Source of the DNA: Bradyrhizobium sp. CCBAU 53351
Lineage (GTDB): Bacteria; Pseudomonadota; Alphaproteobacteria; Rhizobiales; Xanthobacteraceae
NCBI RefSeq assembly: GCF_015291745.1
Contig: NZ_CP030059.1
Span: 434,001 to 498,000, forward strand
Reading direction: 5' to 3'
DNA: 64,000 nucleotides
Shown here: positions 19,119-28,209 of the stretch, in pieces
Layout: every line of letters starts with the position of its first letter
How positions within the stretch are numbered: the first letter of the stretch is position 1
Translations under genes and position numbers: made by a program
The notes under the pieces: model-generated
Seen by the model: only the letters and a program-made list of their open reading frames with translations
Databases searched by the model: none
Told to the model about the DNA's origin: nothing

Positions 19119-19403
19119 ATGTTTGTCATCACCCTTCGCTTTGCGGACAAGGCCAAGGCGCCTCTTTTCATGGAGGGGCACAATGTCTGGATCAAACGGG
19201 GCTTCGACGATGGCGTCTTCCTGTTGACGGGAAGTCTTCAACCGAACGCCGGCGGCGCAATCCTCGCGCACAATGCCTCGCCCGAGGACATCGCGGCGAG
19301 GGTCCAGGACGACCCCTTCGTCGCCGAGGGCGTCGTCAATGCTGAAATCCACGCCATCACGCCTGGGCGTACCGACGAGCGGCTCGCCTTTCTCAAGGCC
19401 TGA
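19119..19403 (+). CDS. YciI-like protein
   Basis: A 94-aa protein of the YCII dimeric alpha-beta barrel superfamily. It has FVITLRFADKAKAPLFMEGHNVWIKRGFDDG and later the conserved DPFVAEGVVNAEIHAI. The GH pair in MEGHNVW is the usual pseudo-active-site His. A GGAG site lies upstream. The function of the family is unclear; members are linked to small-molecule turnover. Co-transcription with tetR suggests it is the regulated target. Confidence 0.87.
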   Translation: MFVITLRFADKAKAPLFMEGHNVWIKRGFDDGVFLLTGSLQPNAGGAILAHNASPEDIAARVQDDPFVAEGVVNAEIHAITPGRTDERLAFLKA

Positions 19404-19516
19404 GCTGCGCATGCTGGCCGATCGCTCAGCCTTCCGCAGGCCAGTTGAACCCACGCCGCGCCCGCCCCGACCCAGCAATGCCCCGCCCTCCGGCGGGCCC
19501 GAGGTAACCCACCCCG

Positions 19517-20788
19517 ATGTTCGAGAAGACCTACCGCGACCGCCTCGACGCCGATCTTGCGCGATGGGAGGCCGACGGCGTGATTGCGCCGGCGGCTGCC
19601 GCCGCGATCCGCCATGCACTGCCGCCGCTGCCTGCGGGCATCAATATCGCGGTGGTGGTCGGCATCGTCGGTGGTCTCTTGATCGCGGCGGCGTTCCTCG
19701 CCTTCGTCGCCGCGCACTGGACGGAGATCGCGCGGCTGCTGCGGTTTGCGATCCTCATCGCCGGCATGGTCGTGACCTCTGCTCTCGGCGCCTGGTTCGC
19801 TGCGCGGGGGCGTGAGGTTCTCGCCGATCTCTGCGCCAGCATCGGTGCGATCATCTTCGGTGCGGGCATCGCGCTGGTCGGCCAGATGTATCATCTCGGC
19901 GACGACTTTGCCGGCGGCATGCTGCTGTGGTCGATCGGCGCGTTGGCCGCGGCGCTGCTCACCGGCTCGCGCGGGGCGCTTGCGGTCGGCCTCGCCGCCG
20001 CCGGCATCTGGACCTGCATGCGGATCATTGATGCGCCCGACATCCTGCATCTTCCGTATCTGGCGGTCTGGCTGCTCGCCGCCGGCCTTGCGTTCGCGTG
20101 GAATTCCCGCGTCGCGGCCCACCTCGTCGCGCTCGCGGTGCTGCCGTGGTGGATCGCCACCTCGCTGCGCTTCGACTTCGACGGGCCGCAGCCGTCCTTC
20201 GTGCTCGCGAACAGCGCGGCCCTGCTGTTCGGCGCCGGGCTTGCGATCGCAGCTGCGCCCTCGCCGCGGGCGTTGCAACTCGGGAGCGTGCTGTCGATCT
20301 ACGGCGCGTTCTCGCTCGCCGCGGCCGCGGTCCTCGAGGTCACGACGGTCGACGACATCATCCGCTTCCGCACCGGCGCGGGATCCGCCCAGCCCTTGTG
20401 GGCGATCCTGTGCGGAGCGGCCGGCGTGGTCCTCGCACTCGTCTCCGCCGCGCTCACCAAGCGCAAAGGTGAGATCCTCGCAGCCTGCGCGATCGGGCTG
20501 GTGTTGCTTGCCGCACCGCTCTGGCCGGTCGCGACAGCCGGCGAGCCGTGGCTCGCTTATGCCGCGCTGCTGTGCGCCATGCTGTGCCTCGTCGTCTCCG
20601 GCGTGCTCGACGACGTGCGGCCGCGCATCGTGGCCGGCTGGCTCGGCATTGCCGGCGTCATCGCCGGCATCACCTGGGCGGTGAAGGGCTCGCTGCTCGC
20701 CCGCTCGGCGTTCCTTGCGGCGGCCGGCATCGTCGCCGTCGCCTTCGCAACGGCGCTCAACCGCGCGCTGCCGAGGAGTGCACGATGA
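19517..20788 (+). CDS. DUF2157 multi-pass membrane protein
   Basis: A 423-aa protein. The soluble N-terminus (about residues 1-35, YRDRLDADLARWEADGVI) is the DUF2157 start, followed by about ten or more hydrophobic segments to the C-terminus. It overlaps the next gene by 4 bp (ATGA), so the two are co-translated. DUF2157 and GDYXXLXY proteins commonly occur as a pair; a membrane complex is inferred, and the function is unknown. Confidence 0.88.
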   Translation: MFEKTYRDRLDADLARWEADGVIAPAAAAAIRHALPPLPAGINIAVVVGIVGGLLIAAAFLAFVAAHWTEIARLLRFAILIAGMVVTSALGAWFAARGREVLADLCASIGAIIFGAGIALVGQMYHLGDDFAGGMLLWSIGALAAALLTGSRGALAVGLAAAGIWTCMRIIDAPDILHLPYLAVWLLAAGLAFAWNSRVAAHLVALAVLPWWIATSLRFDFDGPQPSFVLANSAALLFGAGLAIAAAPSPRALQLGSVLSIYGAFSLAAAAVLEVTTVDDIIRFRTGAGSAQPLWAILCGAAGVVLALVSAALTKRKGEILAACAIGLVLLAAPLWPVATAGEPWLAYAALLCAMLCLVVSGVLDDVRPRIVAGWLGIAGVIAGITWAVKGSLLARSAFLAAAGIVAVAFATALNRALPRSAR

Positions 20789-21390
20789 ACCAGCTGATCA
20801 CATCCATGTCCGCGCTCTGGCAGCGCATCCCGAAGCCCGTGCTGTTCGGCGTCGCCGTTCTGCTGCAATGCCTGCTGCTGGTGCTGATGGTGGTCGACCG
20901 CGTGCAGATCCTGCGCGAAGGCACCGAGGTCACGCTGCAGACCCAGCCGGTCGATCCGCGCGATCTCCTGCGCGGCGATTATGTCGTGTTGCGCTACGAC
21001 ATCTCGCAGGTCGCGGCCGGCGCGCTCGCCGGCAAGCCGGCGGAGTCGCGCAACCCCGCCGTGTTCGTCAAGCTCGTGCCCAACGCCGACGGCGTTTACG
21101 CCGCCGTTTCCGCGCATGCCGAGCCGGTGCCGGTCACCGCGCCCGAGGTGCTGATCCGCGGCCGCGTCAGCTATTCCTGCGGATCGCACATCCGCACCTT
21201 CTGCGACAAGCTGACGGTCAAATACGGCCTTGAAAGCTATTTCGTGCCGGAAGGCGAGGGCGGCAAGCTCGAGCAGGCCCGCAACCAGCAGAAGTTGCGC
21301 ATCGTCGCCGCCGTGCTGCCCTCAGGCCGCGCCGCCATCAAGCGGCTGCTGCTCGACGGACAGCCGGTGTATGAGGAACCGCTGTATTAG
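20785..21390 (+). CDS. GDYXXLXY domain protein
   Basis: A 201-aa protein with one membrane segment (about residues 18-37, VLFGVAVLLQCLLLVLMVVD), then a periplasmic domain with the family motif LLRGDYVVLRYDIS (residues about 66-79). A later region has RGRVSYSCG and TFCDKLTVKYGLESYFVPEGEG. The start ATG overlaps the DUF2157 stop. It converges on the SEC-C gene, overlapping its stop by 4 bp. The function is unknown. Confidence 0.9.
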   Translation: MNQLITSMSALWQRIPKPVLFGVAVLLQCLLLVLMVVDRVQILREGTEVTLQTQPVDPRDLLRGDYVVLRYDISQVAAGALAGKPAESRNPAVFVKLVPNADGVYAAVSAHAEPVPVTAPEVLIRGRVSYSCGSHIRTFCDKLTVKYGLESYFVPEGEGGKLEQARNQQKLRIVAAVLPSGRAAIKRLLLDGQPVYEEPLY

Positions 21391-22976
21391 GTTGCCTCGT
21401 GCGCGCCGTGACAATGCTTGTAGCGTTTTCCTGAATTGCACGGGCAAGGGTCATTGCGCCGCAAGCCTGCAACCTCCGCCGACGACCCCGGTTCGGCGGG
21501 AATCTTCATGACGAGCGTCGATGATCCATCCGAAGCTGCGGCCGGCAATGAAGCGGCCGGGGCGTTTCGGCGGTTCATCAGCCATCCGACGAAACATGAG
21601 GTCACCACGAACCCGCCCAGAAGCGCCATGCCCAGCTTGGTGTCGAAAGCCTGCTTGCGGTCCCGCTCCTCGGACTCTCTGGCCGCTTGCTGGCGCTGCT
21701 CTTCCCGTTCCACATACCATTTTGCGGCGGCTTGAAGCGCCGTCGCGGGAATGCTCCAGCTCACCGATGTCTTTTCCGGCCGCGAGAGCATGACGGCCCG
21801 CGACAGCAATGCCATCTGCGACGGAGAATTGCTTTCAGAGTTGATCCGGGTTGCTGTCACGCGCGATGCAAGGCCGAGCGACACCCCGCCGCACACCGAT
21901 GAGACCAGCGTCATGCGACGGTTGCCCTTGGTCTCCTCGATGGTTTCCCAACGCCCCAGGCCTGGAAGTGTATCGGGCAATTCGACGTGATCGATCTCGT
22001 GAGCGTCGATCAGCCGCGTGAGCTCATAATGGTGGAGGTTCTGCTCCTTCAGCATATGGGCGATCGCGAAATGCCGGTAGATATTGTACATGTCGCGCCA
22101 GATCGGCTCGGCGCGGATGGTCTCTTCCATGCGGGCGGTCCAGTCGCAGGCGAACTCCCTTGCGATGGGATCTTCGTTGCCGCTCTTGGCGCCTGCATCC
22201 GCATTGGCATCGGCGTCGCTGAGGATCACCTGGGCCGACTGCAGCGACGCTATTTGGTAGTCGTGTGAATATTCGAACTTGCCTGGCTCGAACCAGAACC
22301 GGCGCCGGCTGCTCCAATCGCCCATGGACGTGCCGGCCCGCAGCATCTGTCGCGACTGATCGAGCCGGCGCGCGAACGTCCCGGGCAAGGGCGGACTGAC
22401 CGGCAATTGCAGCGTGCCCTGCGAAACCTGCTTCATGCGATAGTCGGCTTCGACCAGCACCTTCGTCACGCGACAATGCCTGGGCAGGGAGTCGACGCGA
22501 ACCTTTTGCGGCTGCTGGGAGCACATCCGCAAATATTGCTGCTTCGCGGCTGCATCGCGCCCCGAAATCTGGTCGAGATGCGGCGTTTGATCTCTGTCCG
22601 GATCCAGAGAGATTCCCGGCTCGATGTTGCCGTACTTCCTCGCGGCCGACCTGATCGCGACGATGAGATCGTCGAGATAAAGATCCGGCTGCCCCTTCTC
22701 GGCAATGCCGCAGAGCAGGATGTCGTAGTCGTCGTCCCGGCAGACGGTATCGATCCGGCTCAATCCGGTGAGCCGCTTTGACCCGCCCGATTTCGCCCGC
22801 TTCAACGCCTCGCGCAGCGAGACGGCGACCTCCGCCCGCATGTCCGTTTTCGAAACCGCGGCGGGAACGCTGCACGACTTGTCCGCCGCCATCGCAGCCA
22901 GGGGCTTTTGCAGGACTAACGCGCTCACTCCTGACGCCAGAAAACCGCGCCGATCGACAAGCACCTTGTGCATCAT
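21387..22976 (-). CDS. Tat-type protein with DUF1598-like region and C-terminal SEC-C motif
   Basis: A 529-aa protein. The N-terminus HKVLVDRRGFLASGVSALVL matches a twin-arginine signal. A middle region with KVLVEADYRMKQVSQG recalls DUF1598 (tentative). One hydrophobic segment lies near residues 450-470 (MALLGGFVVTSCFVGWLM). The C-terminus carries the zinc-binding SEC-C motif NDPCPCNSGKRYKHCHG (about residues 508-524). Combining an export signal with a SEC-C tail, usually cytosolic, is odd. It lies 35 bp after a small secreted-protein gene and probably forms an operon with it. The function is unknown. Confidence 0.75.
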   Translation of the reverse strand: MMHKVLVDRRGFLASGVSALVLQKPLAAMAADKSCSVPAAVSKTDMRAEVAVSLREALKRAKSGGSKRLTGLSRIDTVCRDDDYDILLCGIAEKGQPDLYLDDLIVAIRSAARKYGNIEPGISLDPDRDQTPHLDQISGRDAAAKQQYLRMCSQQPQKVRVDSLPRHCRVTKVLVEADYRMKQVSQGTLQLPVSPPLPGTFARRLDQSRQMLRAGTSMGDWSSRRRFWFEPGKFEYSHDYQIASLQSAQVILSDADANADAGAKSGNEDPIAREFACDWTARMEETIRAEPIWRDMYNIYRHFAIAHMLKEQNLHHYELTRLIDAHEIDHVELPDTLPGLGRWETIEETKGNRRMTLVSSVCGGVSLGLASRVTATRINSESNSPSQMALLSRAVMLSRPEKTSVSWSIPATALQAAAKWYVEREEQRQQAARESEERDRKQAFDTKLGMALLGGFVVTSCFVGWLMNRRNAPAASLPAAASDGSSTLVMKIPAEPGSSAEVAGLRRNDPCPCNSGKRYKHCHGAHEAT

Positions 22977-23011
22977 GGAAGTCTATGTCCCCGCCCTTAT
23001 AAATTCTTCGG

Positions 23012-23674
23012 TCAAGTATCCGGCTTCTTCAAATTGAGAATCTTGCGCCTGAGTTCGCTCAGGTCGCTTTCCGTCCCGGTCGGCGCCGCTCCGATGTGCA
23101 CGCCGCCGACGGGCGCCGAAGCTGAGGGACGCGTTGGCCCGCTGACGTTCGACGCGGATGGCTTTGAGCCGATGTTGGGTGAATTCGGGCTCGAGCCGGC
23201 AGGCTCGCGGGAGCCGCTGACGCCCGATTCTCTGGTTGGGAAGGAATGTCCGCTCGGGGAGGAATTTGGCTTCCTGGCACTGGGAGCCACGCGCCCGCCA
23301 CCGTCACCTGAAACGTCCGACTCCAGTGGCGTGCGCTGATTTCGCCAACGCTGCAGCTCCATCAGCTCGCGAGCGGCGGCGGCGGCGCTGTTCAGCCGCA
23401 TCCGTTCCTCTTGAGGACTTTCGTAGTCCGGCCTGGTGACGAGATTCTCTCTCAACGAGAGCCTGCTGACGCATTGTCCCTGATTCCAGCCGATTTCAGC
23501 GACATCCTCTCCGCCCTTGTCGCAGTCCATGCATTTTTTGTACAGCTCATACAAGTCGAAGGAGATGTAGCTGCAGTTCCATCCAGGGCCGTATTTCTTC
23601 TGCAAGGTCTCGGCCTGGGCCGGACAATTGCAGATTGCGAGAACGGCAATTGCCGCGAGAATGAAATAGCGCAT
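23012..23674 (-). CDS. Small secreted Cys-containing protein, unknown function
   Basis: A 220-aa protein. The signal peptide MRYFILAAIAVLAICNCPAQA ends near AQA. The mature N-terminal part has Cys in GWNCSYI, YKKCMDCDK and GQCVS, enough for two disulfides. The C-terminal half is Ser/Pro/Gly-rich (about residues 115-200) and ends in a charged helix (SDLSELRRKILNLKK). It is upstream of and close to the SEC-C gene. I recognise no family. Confidence 0.7.
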   Translation of the reverse strand: MRYFILAAIAVLAICNCPAQAETLQKKYGPGWNCSYISFDLYELYKKCMDCDKGGEDVAEIGWNQGQCVSRLSLRENLVTRPDYESPQEERMRLNSAAAAARELMELQRWRNQRTPLESDVSGDGGGRVAPSARKPNSSPSGHSFPTRESGVSGSREPAGSSPNSPNIGSKPSASNVSGPTRPSASAPVGGVHIGAAPTGTESDLSELRRKILNLKKPDT

Positions 23675-23821
23675 GAATGTCGTTCAGCTAATGATGTGAC
23701 CGACCCGTGGCCGGCTGAAATTTACACTGCGCAGCTTAATCCAGCGGGCCCATGCCGCAACCTCTTTCTGCCCACTTAGCCCGTATCGGCGTTTCAGTTT
23801 GCTTAATCCCGTTGCCGCGGA

Positions 23822-25252
23822 TCAGGCGCCGTTGTTTCGGGAGTGCTTTTTCAATGCCCGCCGCAGCACGTCCCACACCAGGGGATCGTTCATCTGCGCC
23901 ACGTTGAAGCGCATGAAGTGCGAGGCGGTCTGCGCCACGCTGAACACGTTGCCCGGCGCCAGCACCACATCCTCCGCGAGCGCCGCGCGCGCGAGTTGTG
24001 CGGCGTCCTGCCCGCCCGTGAGGCGGCACCACAGGAAGAAGCCGCCGCGCGGCATCAGCCAGGGCTCGATGCCGATCGCCCCGAGTCTTCGCGCAACGTC
24101 CCGCCGGGTGCTCGCGAGCTTCTGCCGGAGTTCGTCCATGTGCTTGCGATAGCCGCCGCCGGCCAGCACTTTCGCGATGATCTCCGTCGCGACCGGGCTC
24201 GGACCGCCGAAGCTGGTTGCGACCTGGAGGTCGACGAGATGCTCGATCCAGTCGGCCCGCGCGGCGATGTAGCCGGAGCGGACCGAGGCCGACAGCGTCT
24301 TGGAGAAGCTGCCGATGCGGATCACGCGATTGAGCCCGTCGAGCGCGGCAAGCCGCGCCGAGCGCTCCGGCTCGAGGTCGCCGAAAATGTCGTCCTCGAT
24401 GATGGTGAGGTCGTGCGCCGCGGCCGCCGTCAGCAGACGGTGCGCCGTCTGAAGCGACAGCGTCGCGCCGGTCGGATTGTGCAGGGCCGAATTGGTGATG
24501 TAGAGCCTGGGACGCTCAGTGGCGAGGATCTGCTCGAAGCGCGTGATGTCCGGGCCCGTCGGCGTCATGGTCACGCTGACGATCCTGGTCTGATGCGCCC
24601 GCAGCAGCGCACGGAAATTGAAGTAGCAGGGATCGTCGACCAGCACCGTGTCGCCGGGACGCAGCAGGAAGCGGCAGACGAGGTCGGTGGCTTGCGTCCC
24701 CGAGCCCGTCAGCATGAGCTGATCGACGGACGCGTGAATCGCATCCTCGGCGAGGCGCGCGAGCAGCAGCCGGCGCAGCACAAGTCCGCCGCGCGTGCTG
24801 CCATAGTCGGTCAACAGATCCGCATCGGTCCGCGCCAGCGCACGGATCGCGCGGCGCAAGCCAGCCTCCGGCATCCAGCTCGCCGGCAGCCAGCCGCAAC
24901 CGGGCTTTGGCACGCCAGCTTCGGCATCGAGCGATTGCCGGGAGACCCAGAACGGATCGACCTCCCGGTCGCGCCGCGGCCCGCCTTCGGCAAGCGCAAG
25001 CGGCGGCATGATCGCCGGCGCAACATAGAAGCCCGAGCCGCGACGGGCGCGGATCAGGCCTTCGGCGGCGAGGCGGTCATAGGCTTCCACCACCGTGGAG
25101 GGCGAGACGTTCATCGCTGCGGCGAAGCTGCGGATCGACGGCAGGCGGTCGCCGGCACCGAGCGCGCGGCCGGCGACCTTGGCGCGGATCGCGCTCATCA
25201 CGTCGATGGTCCGCCTGCCGCCGCGTCCCCTGGTTTGCGCCTCGCTGTCCAA
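23822..25252 (-). CDS. MocR-type GntR regulator fused to an aminotransferase domain
   Basis: About 476 aa. An N-terminal winged helix (RRTIDVMSAIRAKVAG, DRLPSIRSFAAAMNVSPSTVVEAYDRLAAEGLI) is joined to a class-I aminotransferase fold with the PLP lysine in RIGSFSKTLSASVRSGY. MocR proteins use PLP or a derivative as an effector to control adjacent genes. The frame stays open far upstream, but TTG at 25252 has GGAAGG 8 nt before it and keeps helix 1; an ATG at 25198 would truncate it. It is divergent from the EamA gene, its likely target, with a dyad between. Confidence 0.88.
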   Translation of the reverse strand: MDSEAQTRGRGGRRTIDVMSAIRAKVAGRALGAGDRLPSIRSFAAAMNVSPSTVVEAYDRLAAEGLIRARRGSGFYVAPAIMPPLALAEGGPRRDREVDPFWVSRQSLDAEAGVPKPGCGWLPASWMPEAGLRRAIRALARTDADLLTDYGSTRGGLVLRRLLLARLAEDAIHASVDQLMLTGSGTQATDLVCRFLLRPGDTVLVDDPCYFNFRALLRAHQTRIVSVTMTPTGPDITRFEQILATERPRLYITNSALHNPTGATLSLQTAHRLLTAAAAHDLTIIEDDIFGDLEPERSARLAALDGLNRVIRIGSFSKTLSASVRSGYIAARADWIEHLVDLQVATSFGGPSPVATEIIAKVLAGGGYRKHMDELRQKLASTRRDVARRLGAIGIEPWLMPRGGFFLWCRLTGGQDAAQLARAALAEDVVLAPGNVFSVAQTASHFMRFNVAQMNDPLVWDVLRRALKKHSRNNGA

Positions 25253-25255
25253 AGT

Positions 25256-25271
25256 GTATGACCTTCCATAC
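25256..25271. promoter_or_regulatory. Dyad in the MocR/EamA divergent promoter region
   Basis: GTATG-N6-CATAC (GTATGACCTTCCATAC) lies immediately before the proposed MocR start codon and covers its ribosome-binding site. The position fits an autoregulatory operator. The two 5-bp arms are exact. Confidence 0.45.
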
Positions 25272-25360
25272 CCACACAGTTTTGCCGGATTGTACTGGAT
25301 TGTCACTGGTCTCGCCACCGCCGAGGGCTCAGTGTCGCGACACAGGACAATGGGACGGCG

Positions 25361-26221
25361 ATGCAATCTGCGGGCAGCGGCTGGGGCAACGGACTTCTCG
25401 GCGTCATCATCTTCAGCGGCTCCCTGCCGGCGACGCGCGTCGCGGTCGGCGGCTTCTCCGCGCTGTTCCTGACCTCGGTGCGCGCGGTCATCGCGGCGCT
25501 GATCGGTCTTGCCGTGCTCGGTCTGCTCCGTCAGGCGCGGCCGCAGCGCAAGGATCTCGTCTCCCTCACGATCGTCGCCGTCGGTGTCGTGGTCGGCTTT
25601 CCCCTGCTGACCGCGCTCGCGCTCCAGCACATCACCTCCGCGCATTCCATCGTCTTCATCGGCCTGTTGCCATTGTCGACGGCGGTCTTCGCCGTCGTGC
25701 GCGGCGGCGAGCGGCCGCAGCCGCTGTTCTGGCTGTTCGCGGGTCTCGGCAGTGCCACGGTGGCCGGCTTTGCCTTGTCCGGCGACGGATCGGCCTCGTT
25801 CACCGGCGATCTCCTGATGGTGGCCGCGATCGTGTTGTGCGGCCTCGGCTATGCCGAAGGCGCGGCGCTGTCGCGCCGGCTCGGCGGCTGGCAGGTGATC
25901 TCCTGGGCGCTGCTGCTTGCTCTGCCGCTGATGCTGCCGGTCGCGCTTCTCACCTGGCCGTCCGCATGGAGCGGCATCAGCGTGCCCGCCTGGGTCGGGC
26001 TCGCTTACGTCTCGATCTTCAGCATGTTCGTCGGCTTCATCTTCTGGTACCGCGGCCTCGCGCTCGGCGGCATCGCGCGGGTCGGCCAGTTGCAACAGCT
26101 CCAGCCGTTCTTCGGCCTCGCGCTCGCGGGCCTTCTGCTGCACGAGCCCGTCGCCTGGAGCATGATCGCCGCGACCGTGCTCGTGGTCGCCTGCGTGTTC
26201 TTCGCGCGGCGGTTTGCCTGA
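25361..26221 (+). CDS. EamA/DMT-superfamily transporter (MocR-linked)
   Basis: A 286-aa membrane protein with ten hydrophobic segments in two EamA repeats (GVIIFSGSLPATRVAVGGF near the start; SMFVGFIFWYRGLALGGIARVGQ and LQQLQPFFGLALAGLLLHEP in repeat two). EamA genes paired with divergent MocR regulators are frequent and usually control vitamin B6 or amino-acid traffic; that link is inferred. It is convergent with the LysR gene (7 bp between stops). Confidence 0.88.
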   Translation: MQSAGSGWGNGLLGVIIFSGSLPATRVAVGGFSALFLTSVRAVIAALIGLAVLGLLRQARPQRKDLVSLTIVAVGVVVGFPLLTALALQHITSAHSIVFIGLLPLSTAVFAVVRGGERPQPLFWLFAGLGSATVAGFALSGDGSASFTGDLLMVAAIVLCGLGYAEGAALSRRLGGWQVISWALLLALPLMLPVALLTWPSAWSGISVPAWVGLAYVSIFSMFVGFIFWYRGLALGGIARVGQLQQLQPFFGLALAGLLLHEPVAWSMIAATVLVVACVFFARRFA

Positions 26222-26228
26222 CGGCACG

Positions 26229-27170
26229 TTAGCTCTGTCGCCTGCCCGACTGAGCCTTTTCGATTCCGGGAATTCGCGCGATCTGCCCGGCGAGGAAATC
26301 GACCAGCAGCCGTACCCGTGCGACGCCGGAGCGCTCCGGCACGATCAGTAGGCTCAGCGGGACGGGAGGCGGCGAATAGTCCGCGAGCACGCGTTCGAGC
26401 CTGCCGGCCGCGAGAAGATCGTGGACGAGCCACAGATGCGTGGGCCCGATGCCGCGGCCGGCCGCTAACGCCTCTCGCGCGGCAAGTCCGTGATCCACGC
26501 GCAATCGCCCCGTGAACGGGACCTCATGGCGTCCGCCGCGGCGGCCTTGCAGCACGAGCACATCACTGCCGGCGACGTTGGACATTCTGATTCCCTGGTG
26601 GCTTGCGAGGTCCAGCGGACGCGCGGGCCTGCCGCACCTCGTCAGATAGTCGGGCGCGGCAACAAGCAGCCGCCGCGACTGCCCCAGGGATCTGAGCTTC
26701 ATCGAGCTCTCGGCGAGCGGCCCCAGGCGGAGCGCGACATCGACACCTTCCCTCACGAGGTCGACCCGTTCGTCCGTCAGATTGAGGTCCACCGACACAT
26801 CGGGATAGCGGTCCTGGAAAGCGAAGATGAGACGGCTGACGTGGAGCACGCCGAACGCCGCGGTGCAGGATATCCGTATCGTTCCGGCGGGCGCGCCGCG
26901 GGCGCTGCGTGCCTCGTCGCCGGCGTGCTCGACCAGGCGCAAGATCTGCACGCAATCGGCATAATAGCGGCGCCCCTCCTCGGTCATCGTCACGCTGCGC
27001 GTGGTCCGCGTGAGCAGCGGCACGCCCACGGCCTGCTCCAGTTCCCGAATGTGCCGCGTCACGCTGGACTGGCCAACGCCGAGCTCGCGCGCGACGGCCG
27101 ACAGGTTTCCCCGCTCGGCGACCCTCACGAAGCTGCGCATGCGCTCGAGGCTGACCTCCGATCTATCCAT
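26229..27170 (-). CDS. LysR-family transcriptional regulator
   Basis: A 313-aa protein. The N-terminal winged helix (RMRSFVRVAERGNLSAVARE, LGVGQSSVTRHIRELEQAVG) is followed by a periplasmic-binding-protein-like effector domain (GTIRISCTAAFGVLHVSRLI). It is divergent from an NAD(P)H-dependent oxidoreductase gene 90 bp away, the classic LysR arrangement. A direct repeat CTATCCATT at 27163-27171 and 27185-27193 (22 bp apart) overlaps its own start and may be a binding site. Confidence 0.93.
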   Translation of the reverse strand: MDRSEVSLERMRSFVRVAERGNLSAVARELGVGQSSVTRHIRELEQAVGVPLLTRTTRSVTMTEEGRRYYADCVQILRLVEHAGDEARSARGAPAGTIRISCTAAFGVLHVSRLIFAFQDRYPDVSVDLNLTDERVDLVREGVDVALRLGPLAESSMKLRSLGQSRRLLVAAPDYLTRCGRPARPLDLASHQGIRMSNVAGSDVLVLQGRRGGRHEVPFTGRLRVDHGLAAREALAAGRGIGPTHLWLVHDLLAAGRLERVLADYSPPPVPLSLLIVPERSGVARVRLLVDFLAGQIARIPGIEKAQSGRRQS

Positions 27171-27260
27171 TTTTCGGTATGATCCTATCCATTACCGTCA
27201 TCTAGCGGATTGCAGGGGGCCGCGCTAGCTGCGGGACATCCTCAACGAATGGTGCCGATC

Positions 27261-28121
27261 ATGAAGGTATTGATAGTTTTTGCGCATCCGGAGCCGCGTT
27301 CGCTCAACGGCTCGCTGCGGGATGTTGCGGTCCGAGAGCTCGAGGCGCAGGGCCACGACGTGCGGGTGTCGGACCTTTACGCGCAGGGCTGGACCTCGGC
27401 CATCGGCCGCGCCGACTTCCCGGCGCTGCCGACGGATGCGCGCCTTGCGCCCGCGGCTGCATCCAAGCAGGCTTTCGAAAGCGGCGCGCTCACCCCCGAC
27501 GTCAGGGGCGAGATCGAGAAGTTGCTATGGGCAGATACGCTCATTCTGCAATTCCCGCTGTGGTGGTTCAGCATGCCGGCGATCCTCAAGGGATGGGTCG
27601 ATCGCGTGTTCGCCTATGGTTTCGCATATGGCGTCGGCGAGCACAGCGACACGCGGTGGGGCGATCGCTACGGCGAAGGCAAGCTGGCGGGCAAACGGGC
27701 GATGCTGATCGTGACGACCGGCGGCTGGCAGGAGCATTACTCGGCTCGCGGAATCAACGGGCCGATCGACGACCTGCTGTTTCCAATCCATCACGGCATT
27801 CTCTACTATCCGGGATACGACGTCCTTCCGCCGTTCGTCGTCTACAAGGCCGACAAGCTCGACGAAGCCGGTTTCGACGCGATGGCCGAACGTTTGCGGG
27901 AGAGGGTCAGGACGCTTGCGACGGCCTCGCCCATTCCGTATCGGCGCCAAAACGGCGGCGACTACCTGATTCCAAGCATGCAGCTGCGCCCCGGGCTCGA
28001 GCCTCCCGCGGCGAGCGGCTTTGCGATCCACCTCGCGCCCGAGGCCAGCACCGCGCCGAGAGACTCGACGAGAGAGGCGGGTGTTCACTTGCCGGCGGAT
28101 GCCTGCGCCGCGAAAGCCTGA
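27261..28121 (+). CDS. NAD(P)H-dependent flavodoxin-fold oxidoreductase (NQO1/YwrO-like)
   Basis: A 286-aa protein. The flavodoxin-like FMN/FAD-binding start is MKVLIVFAHPEPRSLNGSL; LILQFPLWWFSMPAILKGWVDRVF and LIVTTGGWQEHYSARGING are hallmarks of the NQO1/KefF/YwrO group. It probably reduces quinones or related electrophiles by two electrons. The ATG at 27261 is preferred over one at 27249. The C-terminal 60 residues beyond the domain are variable. It is divergent from lysR, which probably controls it. Confidence 0.9.
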   Translation: MKVLIVFAHPEPRSLNGSLRDVAVRELEAQGHDVRVSDLYAQGWTSAIGRADFPALPTDARLAPAAASKQAFESGALTPDVRGEIEKLLWADTLILQFPLWWFSMPAILKGWVDRVFAYGFAYGVGEHSDTRWGDRYGEGKLAGKRAMLIVTTGGWQEHYSARGINGPIDDLLFPIHHGILYYPGYDVLPPFVVYKADKLDEAGFDAMAERLRERVRTLATASPIPYRRQNGGDYLIPSMQLRPGLEPPAASGFAIHLAPEASTAPRDSTREAGVHLPADACAAKA

Positions 28122-28209
28122 GCGCGAAGATTGCAAGGGCAGGCCGGCGAAGGCGCGGGCGAGACCGACAAGTCTCGCGCGCCTTCAACGACGTGAGCCG
28201 CAGGCGAAC

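Noticed and set aside
25253..26227. Upstream extension of the MocR gene to an 801-aa protein
   Set aside because: It runs antisense through the EamA gene, which has ten membrane segments; the ribosome site at TTG 25252 fits better.
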